In this document: positions 5,981 through 12,970 of the stretch, in pieces
Layout of the letters: the number at the start of each line of letters is the position of its first letter
How positions within the stretch are numbered: the first letter of the stretch is position 1
Assembly (NCBI GenBank): GCA_027037705.1
Contig: JALVYZ010000167.1
Location: forward strand, 1-12,970
Origin: a bacterium
GTDB lineage: Bacteria; DYJV01; JALVYZ01
Direction: 5' to 3'
DNA: 12,970 nt
The notes under the pieces: generated by a model
What the model was told of the DNA's origin: nothing
Database searches by the model: none
Seen by the model: the letters and a program-made list of their open reading frames with translations, nothing else
Translations under genes and position numbers: made by a program

Positions 5981-7164
5981 TTTAATTTCAAAGCATTAAA
6001 CTCTCCACAATTTTCACAGAAATCACTCCATTTTGAAAATGAATTTTTACATTGTTCGCAAAGAAAATCAAATATATTTAAGTTATCTAAATTAAATACT
6101 TTTCTTAATTCTTCATAACTTTCTTTTAACTCTCCTTCTTGTCTATAACTTATTTCAGCTAATAAAAATGATGCTATAATTTTAAAATTTTCATCATTAA
6201 CTAAAGAGTTTACAATCTTTTTTGCTTCATTAACATTCCCTTTTTTAAACAAAATTAAAGCTTTAAAAAATTTTCCAATTGGAGAAGAATTAAGTTTCAT
6301 TATTATTTTTTCAATTTTTTCATCCTGAGAATTTTCATATAATTCATATAATTTATAAATAAAAAAATCATCTTTAGTTTTTTTAAAGCCTTCTTTTAAT
6401 ATTTCTACATCACCTTTTTTCTCATATTTTAACATATAAGCAGGTGTTAATTTAGGGAACTTTTTTATTAAATCATCAATTAATTTTTCATCATTACTAC
6501 TTTTGGCTTTTAAATAATGTATTTTTTCTAATATCTTATCATCTTTTCCAATTCTTTGTTGAATTTCAATTGCTTTATCAAAATTTTTCAATTTTAAATT
6601 TGCCTCTCTTAGTTTTTCTAATATGTCTTTATTACTAAATGAGCTATCCTGTAAAATTTCTTCTCCAAGTTCAACAACATTTTCATAACTTTTATGTTCA
6701 AAAAAATAATCTATTAAATAAAATTTTCTCAACTCTACTGGTAGTTTATTAATTATATTTTCAATTTCTTTTTCATTTTCAATATCTTTTAAAAAAATCA
6801 ATGGTAAAAAATTTTCCTCATCTAACTTATATGCACTTTTTAAATCTTTTCTTGCATTTTTAATTTTTCCAGATAATAAATTAACTAATCCCTTTTTTAT
6901 GCTTTCTAAAGCACTAATTTTCTTATTCAAAATCTTTTCAATTTTTCTTCCTTTTAGCTTTAGTTTCATTTCAATTGTTAATGAAATTAAAAACATTATA
7001 AAAACACCTAAAAGGATACTCCCTAAAATTAAAATTGATAAAGGTAAATGAACTGATTCTCCAGGATATAAAGTTAACTGAATTTCTCCTGAATTTAAAA
7101 ATACAAAAAATGCAACAGCAATTATTATAATTGCAAAAAATACTAATCCTGCTTTAAACTTCAT
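5968..7164 (-). CDS. lapB: LapA-LapB fusion: two-helix LapA (DUF1049) domain, TPR-like helices and C-terminal zinc ribbon
   Basis: 398 aa. Residues 1-65 resemble LapA/YciS: a first transmembrane helix (about 5-23), a short linker with LNSGEIQLTLYPG (23-35), a second helix beginning PLSILILG (41-48), and a basic exit. The middle (about 85-360) is made of helical hairpins resembling divergent tetratricopeptide repeats. The C-terminus holds CEQC (369-372) and CENC (383-386), a rubredoxin-like zinc site as in LapB/YciM. In E. coli, lapA and lapB are adjacent separate genes whose products regulate lipopolysaccharide synthesis through LpxC turnover; here both parts are one polypeptide. A GGGGAG at 7176-7171, six bases before the ATG, supports the start, and ugd ends two bases upstream. 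The domain layout is seen; the role in lipopolysaccharide control is inferred. Confidence 0.78.
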   Translation of the reverse strand: MKFKAGLVFFAIIIIAVAFFVFLNSGEIQLTLYPGESVHLPLSILILGSILLGVFIMFLISLTIEMKLKLKGRKIEKILNKKISALESIKKGLVNLLSGKIKNARKDLKSAYKLDEENFLPLIFLKDIENEKEIENIINKLPVELRKFYLIDYFFEHKSYENVVELGEEILQDSSFSNKDILEKLREANLKLKNFDKAIEIQQRIGKDDKILEKIHYLKAKSSNDEKLIDDLIKKFPKLTPAYMLKYEKKGDVEILKEGFKKTKDDFFIYKLYELYENSQDEKIEKIIMKLNSSPIGKFFKALILFKKGNVNEAKKIVNSLVNDENFKIIASFLLAEISYRQEGELKESYEELRKVFNLDNLNIFDFLCEQCKNSFSKWSDFCENCGEFNALKLKWIK

Positions 7165-7166
7165 TT

Positions 7167-8462
7167 TTATCTCCCCACTGCTTTGTATTTAAAACCTAAT
7201 TTTTCAATTTTTTTTCTATCATAAATATTTCTTCCATCAATTATTACATTATCTTTCATTAAATCTTTGATTTTAAATAAATCAAGATACTTAAATTCAT
7301 TCCATTCAGTAACAATTACAATTGCATCTGAGTCCTTTGCAACTTCATAAGAATTATCACAATAAGTAATTGAAACATCTTTAAAAATCTTTTTTGCATT
7401 TTCCATTGCTTCAGGATCATATGCTTTGATATTTGCTCCTTCTTTATGTAAAGCGTTAATTATATCAATTGATGGAGCAAGTCTCATATCATCTGTATTT
7501 GGTTTAAAAGCTAATCCCAAAATTCCAATATTTTTACCACTTAAATTACCATAAATTTCTTTTAATTTTCTCACTGGAAATAATTTCTGATAGTCATTTA
7601 TATTTCTAACTTCTTTTAATAATTTAAAATCATATCCCAAATCTTTTGAAATTGCAATAAAAGCATCTAAATCTTTTGGGAAACAAAAACCTCCATACCC
7701 CAACCCTGCATTTAAAAATGCTTCGCCAATTCTTTTATCAAGGCCAATACCCTTTGCAACTTTTTTTATGTCAGCTCCTGCAAGTTCACAAATATTTGCA
7801 ACTGCATTTATAAAAGAAATTTTCATTGATAAAAATGCATTTGAAGCATGTTTTATTATTTCTGCACTTTTTATATCAGTTACAAGAATAGGAGCATTTA
7901 AGGGCTGGTAAAGAGAAATTAAAATTTGTGCTGCTTTTTCATTTTCAACTCCAATTACTATCCTATCAGGGTTCATAAAATCCTGAATAGCTGTGCCTTC
8001 CCTTAAAAATTCAGGATTAGAAGCTACATCAAATTCACAATTATTAACATTATATTTTTCAATAACATTTCTTAACCATTCGCCAGTTCTAACCGGGACT
8101 GTACTTTTTTCAACAATTAATTTGTAACCATTAATATTCGTTCCAATCTCTTTTCCCACTCTTTCTATTGCTGATAAATCAGCACTTCCATCTTCTCTTG
8201 GAGGAGTACCAACAGCAATAAAAATAACTTCGCTTTCTTTTACTCCTTCTGAAATTTCTGAAGTAAAACTTAATCTTTTTTCCCTGACATTTACTTTAAC
8301 TAAATTATCAAGTCCAGGTTCATAAAATGGAATTTTATTATTTTTTAATTTTTTTATTTTATCTAAATCATTATCAACACATATAACTTCATTTCCTAAA
8401 TCAGCAAAGCAAGCACCAGTTACAAGACCCACATAACCAGAACCAATCACAGCAATTTTCAT
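7167..8462 (-). CDS. ugd: UDP-glucose 6-dehydrogenase
   Basis: 431 aa, a complete NAD-dependent enzyme that oxidises UDP-glucose twice to UDP-glucuronate in the cytoplasm, a precursor for surface polysaccharide or lipid A modification. The N-terminal Rossmann fold starts IGSGYVGLVTG (6-16). Other landmarks are VGTPPREDGSADLS (84-97), the substrate-binding NPEFLREG (149-156), Lys204 and Asn208 in KHASNAF, and the catalytic Cys260 in GYGGFCFPKD (256-264 region). The C-terminal Rossmann-like domain has GILGLAFKPNTDD and ends with DGRNIYD. A closely related UDP-sugar dehydrogenase (e.g. UDP-ManNAc dehydrogenase) is possible but the motifs favour UDP-glucose. GGAGG at 8474-8470, seven bases from the ATG, supports the start; the ATG overlaps the carA stop by four bases (ATGA). 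Confidence 0.95.
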   Translation of the reverse strand: MKIAVIGSGYVGLVTGACFADLGNEVICVDNDLDKIKKLKNNKIPFYEPGLDNLVKVNVREKRLSFTSEISEGVKESEVIFIAVGTPPREDGSADLSAIERVGKEIGTNINGYKLIVEKSTVPVRTGEWLRNVIEKYNVNNCEFDVASNPEFLREGTAIQDFMNPDRIVIGVENEKAAQILISLYQPLNAPILVTDIKSAEIIKHASNAFLSMKISFINAVANICELAGADIKKVAKGIGLDKRIGEAFLNAGLGYGGFCFPKDLDAFIAISKDLGYDFKLLKEVRNINDYQKLFPVRKLKEIYGNLSGKNIGILGLAFKPNTDDMRLAPSIDIINALHKEGANIKAYDPEAMENAKKIFKDVSITYCDNSYEVAKDSDAIVIVTEWNEFKYLDLFKIKDLMKDNVIIDGRNIYDRKKIEKLGFKYKAVGR

Positions 8463-9577
8463 CTATTTTCCTCCATTAACTTAATAAAATTATCAAATAA
8501 ATACCTTGAATCATGGGGGCCAGGTGAACTTTCTGGATGAAATTGAACACTAAAAAATTTTCTACTTTTACATTCAATTCCTTCTAATGTGTTATCATTT
8601 AAATTTATATGAGTAATTTTTACATCTGTAGGTAAAGATTCAGGCATGATAGCAAATCCATGATTTTCAGCTGCAATATGAACTCTACCTGTAGCCAAGT
8701 TTTTAATTGGTTGGTTCCCACCATGATGACCAAATTTTAGTTTATATGTTTTACATCCTAATGCCAGTCCTAAAATTTGATGTCCAAGACAAATTCCAAA
8801 TAAAGGTTTTTTCCCAACTAAATTAGATACATTTTCAATTGCATAATCTACAGCTGCAGGATCTCCTGGTCCATTAGATAAAAAAACTCCATCTGGATTC
8901 ATATCAAGGACATCTTTCCAATGAGTTTTAGCTGAAATAACTTTAACTTTTACTCCTCTTTCAGTAAGTAATCTTAAGATATTCTTTTTAATACCAAAAT
9001 CGTATGCAACAACAAAGTATTTAAAATCTTTTACTTTTTTATATCCATTCTCAATATCCCAATCTCCCTCATCCCACTCATAACTATCTTCACATGTCAC
9101 TTTATCAACTAAATTTTGTCCTGTCATAGGTTTTAATTTTGAAGCCTTCTCTTTTAAATAATTTAAATCAAGATTGATAGAAGATATTACTCCTGGTTGA
9201 GCACCTTTATCTCTGATATGTCTAACAAGAGCTCTTGTATCAATACCTTGAATTCCAACAATTTTAAATTCTTTTAAATATTCATCAAGTGTTTTTTTAC
9301 TTCTCCAATTGCTTGGAAAATCAAAATACTCTTTGACAATAAATCCTTCAACAAAAATCCTATTTGATTCAATATCCTCAAAGTTTACTCCATAATTTCC
9401 AATTTGAGTGTAAGTCATTGTTACTATTTGACCACAATAAGAAGGATCAGTTATAATTTCCTGATATCCAGTCATGCTTGTATTAAAAACTATTTCACCT
9501 TCAGTTTCTCCTATATATCCAAATGAATAACCTTCAAAATATGTACCATCTGAAAGCATTAAAATTGCTTTTTTCAT
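8459..9577 (-). CDS. carA: Carbamoyl-phosphate synthase small (glutaminase) subunit
   Basis: 372 aa, normal full length. The N-terminal CPSase small-chain domain has FNTSMTGYQEIITDPSY (31-47) and GIDTRALVRHIR (111-122). The C-terminal class-I glutamine amidotransferase domain has SNGPGDP (234-240), the nucleophile Cys263 in GICLGHQILG, and His347/Glu349 in QFHPESSPGP. It releases ammonia from glutamine for the large subunit CarB, giving carbamoyl phosphate for pyrimidine and arginine synthesis; carB is not in the window. The Shine-Dalgarno GAGG lies seven bases before the ATG. It is separated from pyrC by 158 bases of repeat-rich DNA, while its own end is fused by an ATGA overlap to ugd. Confidence 0.97.
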   Translation of the reverse strand: MKKAILMLSDGTYFEGYSFGYIGETEGEIVFNTSMTGYQEIITDPSYCGQIVTMTYTQIGNYGVNFEDIESNRIFVEGFIVKEYFDFPSNWRSKKTLDEYLKEFKIVGIQGIDTRALVRHIRDKGAQPGVISSINLDLNYLKEKASKLKPMTGQNLVDKVTCEDSYEWDEGDWDIENGYKKVKDFKYFVVAYDFGIKKNILRLLTERGVKVKVISAKTHWKDVLDMNPDGVFLSNGPGDPAAVDYAIENVSNLVGKKPLFGICLGHQILGLALGCKTYKLKFGHHGGNQPIKNLATGRVHIAAENHGFAIMPESLPTDVKITHINLNDNTLEGIECKSRKFFSVQFHPESSPGPHDSRYLFDNFIKLMEENR

Positions 9578-9594
9578 TTAATTTCCTCGTTTAT

Positions 9595-9697
9595 ATTCGT
9601 GATTTGTTACTCGTTAATGCGTATATCCGTTAATGTGTGGATGCGTATATGAGAATATTAATTTTTATACATCTACGCATCTTCTTTCATCTTCCTT
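9595..9697 (+). repeat. Short-tandem-repeat block R3 between pyrC and carA
   Basis: Four seven-base units (ATTCGTG, ATTTGTT, ACTCGTT, AATGCGT; 9595-9622) match the RTTCGTG word at 2591-2632. The ten-base word ATGCGTATAT is present twice (9617-9626 and 9641-9650). CATCTTCTTT and CATCTTCCTT stand in tandem at 9678-9697. An 8-base inverted repeat, GATGCGTA (9640-9647) with TACGCATC (9674-9681), could form a stem with a 26-base loop in the carA leader. It has no U-tract after it and does not look like a terminator. Confidence 0.75.
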
Positions 9698-9700
9698 AAA

Positions 9701-9722
9701 TAAGTGTTAGTGGTAGTGTTAG
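9701..9722 (+). repeat. Hexamer array downstream of pyrC
   Basis: TAAGTG, TTAGTG, GTAGTG and TTAG follow without gaps, the same TTRGTG-type word and orientation as at 1834-1863 and 2674-2695. It begins 14 bases beyond the pyrC stop codon, so in the transcript it is the first element after that gene. Confidence 0.8.
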
Positions 9723-9735
9723 TTTTCATTAGCAA

Positions 9736-11049
9736 TTATTTAGATAGTTCCTCTTCTAATCTCTTATACCACCAGTCATAAACAATTTCCCCATTAGAAA
9801 TTGTCATTATAGGCCAGCCTTTAAATTTTCTTCCAATAAATGGAGAATTTTTACTTTTAGACTTTATTTCATCTTTTGTATAAACTTTTTCAAGCTCTAT
9901 ATCAATTATTGTAATATTAGCCTTAGCACCTACTTCTATTTCACCTTTCTCTATTCCTACAATTTTAGCTGGTTTAATGGTCATTCTGTATATTAAATCT
10001 TTTAGAGTAATTTTATTATTAAGCACAAGCTGATAACATACAGGAAAAGCAGTTTCAAGTCCTATAATTCCATTCGGTGCATATTCAAACTCTACAAGCT
10101 TTTCATGTTCTGCATGAGGAGCATGATCTGTTGCAACACAATCAATTATTCCTTCACTTAAAGATTCAATTAATATCTCTTTATCTTCTTCAGTTCCAAG
10201 GGGTGGATTCATTTTGAAATTTGTATCATAATCTGATTCGTATACATCTTTATCAGTCAAGCTTAGATGATGAGGCGTGACTTCACAGGTGACATTAACA
10301 TCTTTATTTTTAAAAAATCTTATTATCTCTACACTTCCTTTAGAGCTTATATGACAGATATGAACTTTAGAACCAGTATATTCAGCAATTTTAATATTTC
10401 TAAATACATTTATTTCTTCTGAAATTGATGGATTTCCCATAATTCCAGCCAATGTTGAATATTTTCCATCTCTCATAAATCCTGTGGCTAAATTTAAGTT
10501 TTCACAATGGCATAAAATTGGGACATTAAAAAATTTAGCATATTCAAAAGCTGTTTTTAATAAAAATGCATTTCTTATATCAACACCATCATCAGAAAGA
10601 GCAATTGCACCTGCTTCAATTAAATTACCAAATTCTGTTAAACTTTCTCCTTTTAATCCTTTTGTAATAGCAGCAACAGGATAAATATTAATCTTTGTTT
10701 CTTTTCCTTTTTTTAAAATATACTTTACTACTTCTTCATTATCAATAACTGGATTGGTATTTGCCATACAGCAAATATCTGTAAATCCACCTTTTTTTGC
10801 AGCTTCTGCTCCAGAAAAAATATCTTCTTTATATTCATATCCTGGATCTCTTAAATGAACATGAATATCAACAAATGAAGGTGTAGCTACTTTACCTTTT
10901 AAATCAAAATGTTGAAAATCTCTATACTCTTTCTTCTCAAGTTCTGATTCATATATGTCAATAATTATTCCATCTTTTATTGCAATATTAAAAATGCCAT
11001 TAAAATCTTTTACAGGATTTACAATTTTTAGATTTTTTAAAACAATCAT
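9736..11049 (-). CDS. pyrC: Dihydroorotase
   Basis: 437 aa, a type-I dihydroorotase that cyclises N-carbamoyl-aspartate to dihydroorotate, third step of pyrimidine synthesis. Metal and catalytic residues are all present: His63 and His65 in DIHVHLRDPG, Asp153 in SDDGVDIRNA, His181 in CHCEN, His233 in HICHISS, and Asp308 in ATDHAPH. Having Asp153 at the bridging position is the pattern of the Bacillus/Aquifex-like class rather than the carboxy-lysine of the E. coli enzyme. The C-terminus has the usual NSPFIGRKFKG motif. Its start is three bases after the pyrB stop, as expected for coupled genes whose products act in sequence. The hydantoinase/allantoinase alternative is unlikely given pyrB and carA alongside. 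Confidence 0.96.
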   Translation of the reverse strand: MIVLKNLKIVNPVKDFNGIFNIAIKDGIIIDIYESELEKKEYRDFQHFDLKGKVATPSFVDIHVHLRDPGYEYKEDIFSGAEAAKKGGFTDICCMANTNPVIDNEEVVKYILKKGKETKINIYPVAAITKGLKGESLTEFGNLIEAGAIALSDDGVDIRNAFLLKTAFEYAKFFNVPILCHCENLNLATGFMRDGKYSTLAGIMGNPSISEEINVFRNIKIAEYTGSKVHICHISSKGSVEIIRFFKNKDVNVTCEVTPHHLSLTDKDVYESDYDTNFKMNPPLGTEEDKEILIESLSEGIIDCVATDHAPHAEHEKLVEFEYAPNGIIGLETAFPVCYQLVLNNKITLKDLIYRMTIKPAKIVGIEKGEIEVGAKANITIIDIELEKVYTKDEIKSKSKNSPFIGRKFKGWPIMTISNGEIVYDWWYKRLEEELSK

Positions 11050-11052
11050 TTC

Positions 11053-11982
11053 TTAACTTTCCCCACCACTACCAATTAATAGATAAAGAATTGCCATTCT
11101 CACAGCAATACCATTTTCAACTTGTTCTAAAATTACACTTTTATCTGAATCAGCAACTTCAGATGAAATTTCAACTCCTCTATTCATAGGACCTGGATGC
11201 ATAATTATTGCATCATTTTTTAAATTTTCAAGATATTCTTTTTTAAAACCAAAAAATTTTGCATATTCTCTAATTGAAGGGAATAATGCTTTATTTTGCC
11301 TTTCAAGCTGAACCCTTAACATCATTACAACATCAGCTTCTTTAATCTCATCTCTGAAATCTTTTACAATTTTTACACCTGTTTTTTCAATATCTCTTGG
11401 CATCATCATTGGAGGTGCATAGACTTTTACATTTGCACCAAGTTTTGTTAGTAGGAAAATATTTGAACGAGCAACTCTACTATGCAAAATATCACCAGCA
11501 ATTATTATATTTAATCCTTTAATTCGACCTTTTTTCTCTAAAATTGTGAAAGCATCAAGAAGTGCTTGAGTTGGATGTTCATTTATTCCATCTCCAGCAT
11601 TAACAACAGATGCTTTTAAAATTTTTGATGCAAATTTTGTAGCACCACTTGCAGGATGTCTAATAATTACAACATCACTTTTTAATGCTTCTATATTTTT
11701 TAATGTATCTAAGAATGTTTCACCTTTTTTTACACTACTTGTAGAGGCAGAAAAATTTAAAGTATCAGCACTTAATCTTTTAGCAGCAACTTCAAATGAT
11801 AGTCTTGTCCTTGTGCTTGGTTCATAAAAACAGGTAACAACAGTCTTCCCTCTTAAAGTTGGGACTTTTTTTATTACTCTTTCATTTATTTCCTTAAATG
11901 ACTGGGCTTGCTCTAATATAAACTCAATTTCTTCTTTAGTTAAATCCCTGATGCTAACTAAATCTTTTCTATTGAATTTCAT
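11053..11982 (-). CDS. pyrB: Aspartate carbamoyltransferase, catalytic subunit
   Basis: 309 aa, normal catalytic-chain length. It joins carbamoyl phosphate and aspartate. Carbamoyl-phosphate binding residues lie in EPSTRTRLSF (54-63, Ser56-Thr57-Arg58-Thr59) and HPTQ (136-139); Lys85/Lys86 in SVKKGET correspond to the loop contributed by the neighbouring subunit; RHPASGA (108-114), HSRVARS (167-173), RVQLER (223-228) and HPGPMNRGVE (262-271) complete the active site. MLRVQLERQ favours the aspartate enzyme over ornithine carbamoyltransferase. No regulatory pyrI is nearby. The ATG overlaps the pyrR stop by four bases (ATGA), a standard coupled junction; no strong Shine-Dalgarno is seen. Confidence 0.97.
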   Translation of the reverse strand: MKFNRKDLVSIRDLTKEEIEFILEQAQSFKEINERVIKKVPTLRGKTVVTCFYEPSTRTRLSFEVAAKRLSADTLNFSASTSSVKKGETFLDTLKNIEALKSDVVIIRHPASGATKFASKILKASVVNAGDGINEHPTQALLDAFTILEKKGRIKGLNIIIAGDILHSRVARSNIFLLTKLGANVKVYAPPMMMPRDIEKTGVKIVKDFRDEIKEADVVMMLRVQLERQNKALFPSIREYAKFFGFKKEYLENLKNDAIIMHPGPMNRGVEISSEVADSDKSVILEQVENGIAVRMAILYLLIGSGGES

Positions 11983-12518
11983 TTTAATTTAACATTCTCT
12001 GAAATATATATTTCATCTTTTCCATCATACTCTTTCACTTTAACATGAATTCTTTCTTTTTTTGAAGTTTGAATTCTTTTGCCAACATAATCAGCTTGAA
12101 TTGGGAGTTCTCTATGTCCTCTATCAACAAGCACGCATAATTGGATTGTTTTTGGTCTTCCTAAATCCATTATAGCATCAAGTGCTGCTCTTACTGTTCT
12201 ACCTGTATATAAAACATCATCAACTAAAATAATATTCTTATCGTCAACAGAAAAATCAATTTCTGTACTTTTTAATTCTGGATAATGAGTACTTATTGAT
12301 AAATCATCTCTATATAATGTTATATCAAGGATCCCCTTAGGAATATCAACTCCATACTTTTCTTTGAATAAATCTTTTAATTTCTCAGCAATATAAACTC
12401 CTCGTGTTCTTATACCTACAAGAGCACAATTTTCCATCCCTTTATTTCTTTCAATTATTTCAGCAGCAAGCCTTTCATATATCCACTTCAACTGATTTTC
12501 ATCAGCAATTAATTTCAT
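11979..12518 (-). CDS. pyrR: PyrR: bifunctional pyr regulator / uracil phosphoribosyltransferase
   Basis: 179 aa, full length for PyrR. The PRPP-binding loop IILVDDVLYTGRT (96-108) is exact, IERNKGMENCALVGIRTRG (22-40) matches the family start, DITLYRDDLS (65-74) and VDRGHRELPIQADYVGK (131-147) are signature PyrR blocks. In Bacillus it binds UMP and the pyr leader RNA to cause attenuation, and it can also make UMP from uracil and PRPP. It is the first gene of the pyr operon here. The leader of at most about 150 bases shows no obvious PyrR-binding loop and no terminator hairpin, so an attenuation role is doubtful and the enzymatic role, or another control site, may dominate. The start is set by alignment to the family N-terminus; no clear Shine-Dalgarno is visible. 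Confidence 0.96.
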   Translation of the reverse strand: MKLIADENQLKWIYERLAAEIIERNKGMENCALVGIRTRGVYIAEKLKDLFKEKYGVDIPKGILDITLYRDDLSISTHYPELKSTEIDFSVDDKNIILVDDVLYTGRTVRAALDAIMDLGRPKTIQLCVLVDRGHRELPIQADYVGKRIQTSKKERIHVKVKEYDGKDEIYISENVKLK

Positions 12519-12567
12519 AGTATATCAATACCAGCATGTTAAAATATTTTCAACTAATTTTTAAAAT

Positions 12568-12596
12568 TTGACTTTAAAAAAAATTACTATTATAAA
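12568..12596 (+). promoter_or_regulatory. Sigma70-type promoter for the divergent nucleosidase gene
   Basis: TTGACT (12568-12573) and TATAAA (12591-12596) are separated by exactly 17 bases, the ideal spacing. Transcription would begin near 12603 and the gene starts about 70 bases later. This is the best promoter match in the window. Confidence 0.7.
12589..12594 (-). promoter_or_regulatory. Candidate -10 element for the pyr operon
   Basis: A perfect TATAAT reads on the minus strand, which would start transcription near 12582 and give a leader of about 64 bases before pyrR. The -35 region at the right distance (AAACTT, 12617-12612) is weak; TTGATA at 12623-12618 is too far (23 bases). The element overlaps the -10 box of the divergent promoter. 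Confidence 0.4.
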
Positions 12597-12674
12597 TCAT
12601 AATTAATAATAAAGTTTTATCAAAAAATTTAAAAACAATGGCACTTTAGAAAGAATTTATAAGAAGTATGCTCA

Positions 12675-12970
12675 ATGGTAAAAATACTAATTTTATGCGC
12701 ATTAAAAGTTGAGCTGCAATTTTTACAAGCAAATTTCAGTAAAATCATTGAAAAAGGAGAATATCCATTTAAATTCTTTTTTTCAGATTACAAAAATTTA
12801 AAAATAATCTCTGCTAAATGTGGCCTTGGTAAAATTAGAAGCGCATCATTTACTCAGTATGCAATAGATAATTTAGATTTTGATTTAATTGTTAATTTTG
12901 GAAGTTGTGGCCAGATTGATGAAAATGTAACAATTGGTGATTTAATTTTCTGTACTGAGACTATTGAATA
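12675..12970 (+). CDS. Nucleoside phosphorylase/nucleosidase family protein (MTA/SAH nucleosidase or futalosine hydrolase type), N-terminal part; runs off the right edge
   Basis: 98 codons are present and the frame is open to the end. The product begins MVKILILCALKVELQFL, where ALKVEL resembles the AMxxE start of MTA/SAH nucleosidases. KCGLGKIRSASFTQYAID (residues about 49-66) matches the GxGKxxAA loop, and DLIVNFGSCGQIDENVTIGD (residues about 70-89) matches the family block usually reading N-x-G-x-x-G-G-x-x-x-x-x-x-x-G-D. These enzymes cleave the glycosidic bond of methylthioadenosine, S-adenosylhomocysteine or futalosine; the discriminating C-terminal half is missing. The start follows an in-frame TAA at 12660-12662 and has only a weak AAGAAG upstream. 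It is the only plus-strand gene, divergent from pyrR. Confidence 0.85.
   Translation, partial: MVKILILCALKVELQFLQANFSKIIEKGEYPFKFFFSDYKNLKIISAKCGLGKIRSASFTQYAIDNLDFDLIVNFGSCGQIDENVTIGDLIFCTETIE

Noticed and set aside
12502-12537. An 11-codon leader ORF (minus strand) overlapping the pyrR start
   Set aside because: The ATG at 12537-12535 opens a short frame ending inside pyrR, which could suggest leader-peptide control. There is no Shine-Dalgarno, no pyrimidine-run or pause logic and no hairpin, so chance is the simpler explanation.

Overview
The window is strongly AT-rich bacterial DNA in which almost everything is coded on the minus strand. Thirteen genes read right to left; one truncated gene at the right edge reads the other way. 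A fused LapA/LapB-type envelope protein, a SurA-like lipoprotein and a UDP-glucose dehydrogenase point to a diderm (Gram-negative-type) bacterium. Coenzyme-B12 mutase and acyl-CoA dehydrogenase genes point to an organism that handles branched or short acyl-CoAs. I cannot name the phylum from sequence alone.

Right part (about 12.5 to 4.0 kb, minus strand): a tightly packed likely operon, pyrR-pyrB-pyrC, then a 158-base repeat-filled gap, then carA-ugd-lapA/B fusion-TVP38/DedA-type membrane protein-SurA-like lipoprotein-amidohydrolase. Most junctions overlap or are only a few bases apart, which suggests translational coupling. The early genes make carbamoyl phosphate and carry it to dihydroorotate. 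Ugd makes UDP-glucuronate, and the next genes look like envelope assembly functions. The carbamoyl-phosphate synthase large subunit and the later pyr genes are not in the window.

Left part (about 4.0 kb to 1, minus strand): an acyl-CoA dehydrogenase with its own candidate promoter, a cob(I)alamin adenosyltransferase, an acyl-CoA mutase large subunit, and the start of a PP-loop ATPase. The mutase would normally be labelled methylmalonyl-CoA mutase. However, the two residues that bind the substrate carboxylate in that enzyme (Tyr89 and Arg207 of the Propionibacterium enzyme) are Phe90 and Gln208 here, which is the isobutyryl-CoA mutase signature. With a butyryl-CoA-dehydrogenase-type enzyme and a B12-activating enzyme beside it, a route isobutyryl-CoA to butyryl-CoA to crotonyl-CoA is plausible.

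The most unusual non-coding content is in three gaps (1806-1980, 2530-2799, 9578-9735). They are built from blocks of short tandem words (6, 7, 9 and 10 bases) in the same orientation. Two colinear composite copies bracket the adenosyltransferase gene. A related hexamer block runs into its 5' end and encodes a Thr-Asn-Thr-Asn stretch. No gap exceeds 300 bases, and I saw no tRNA, rRNA, CRISPR array, transposase or convincing terminator.
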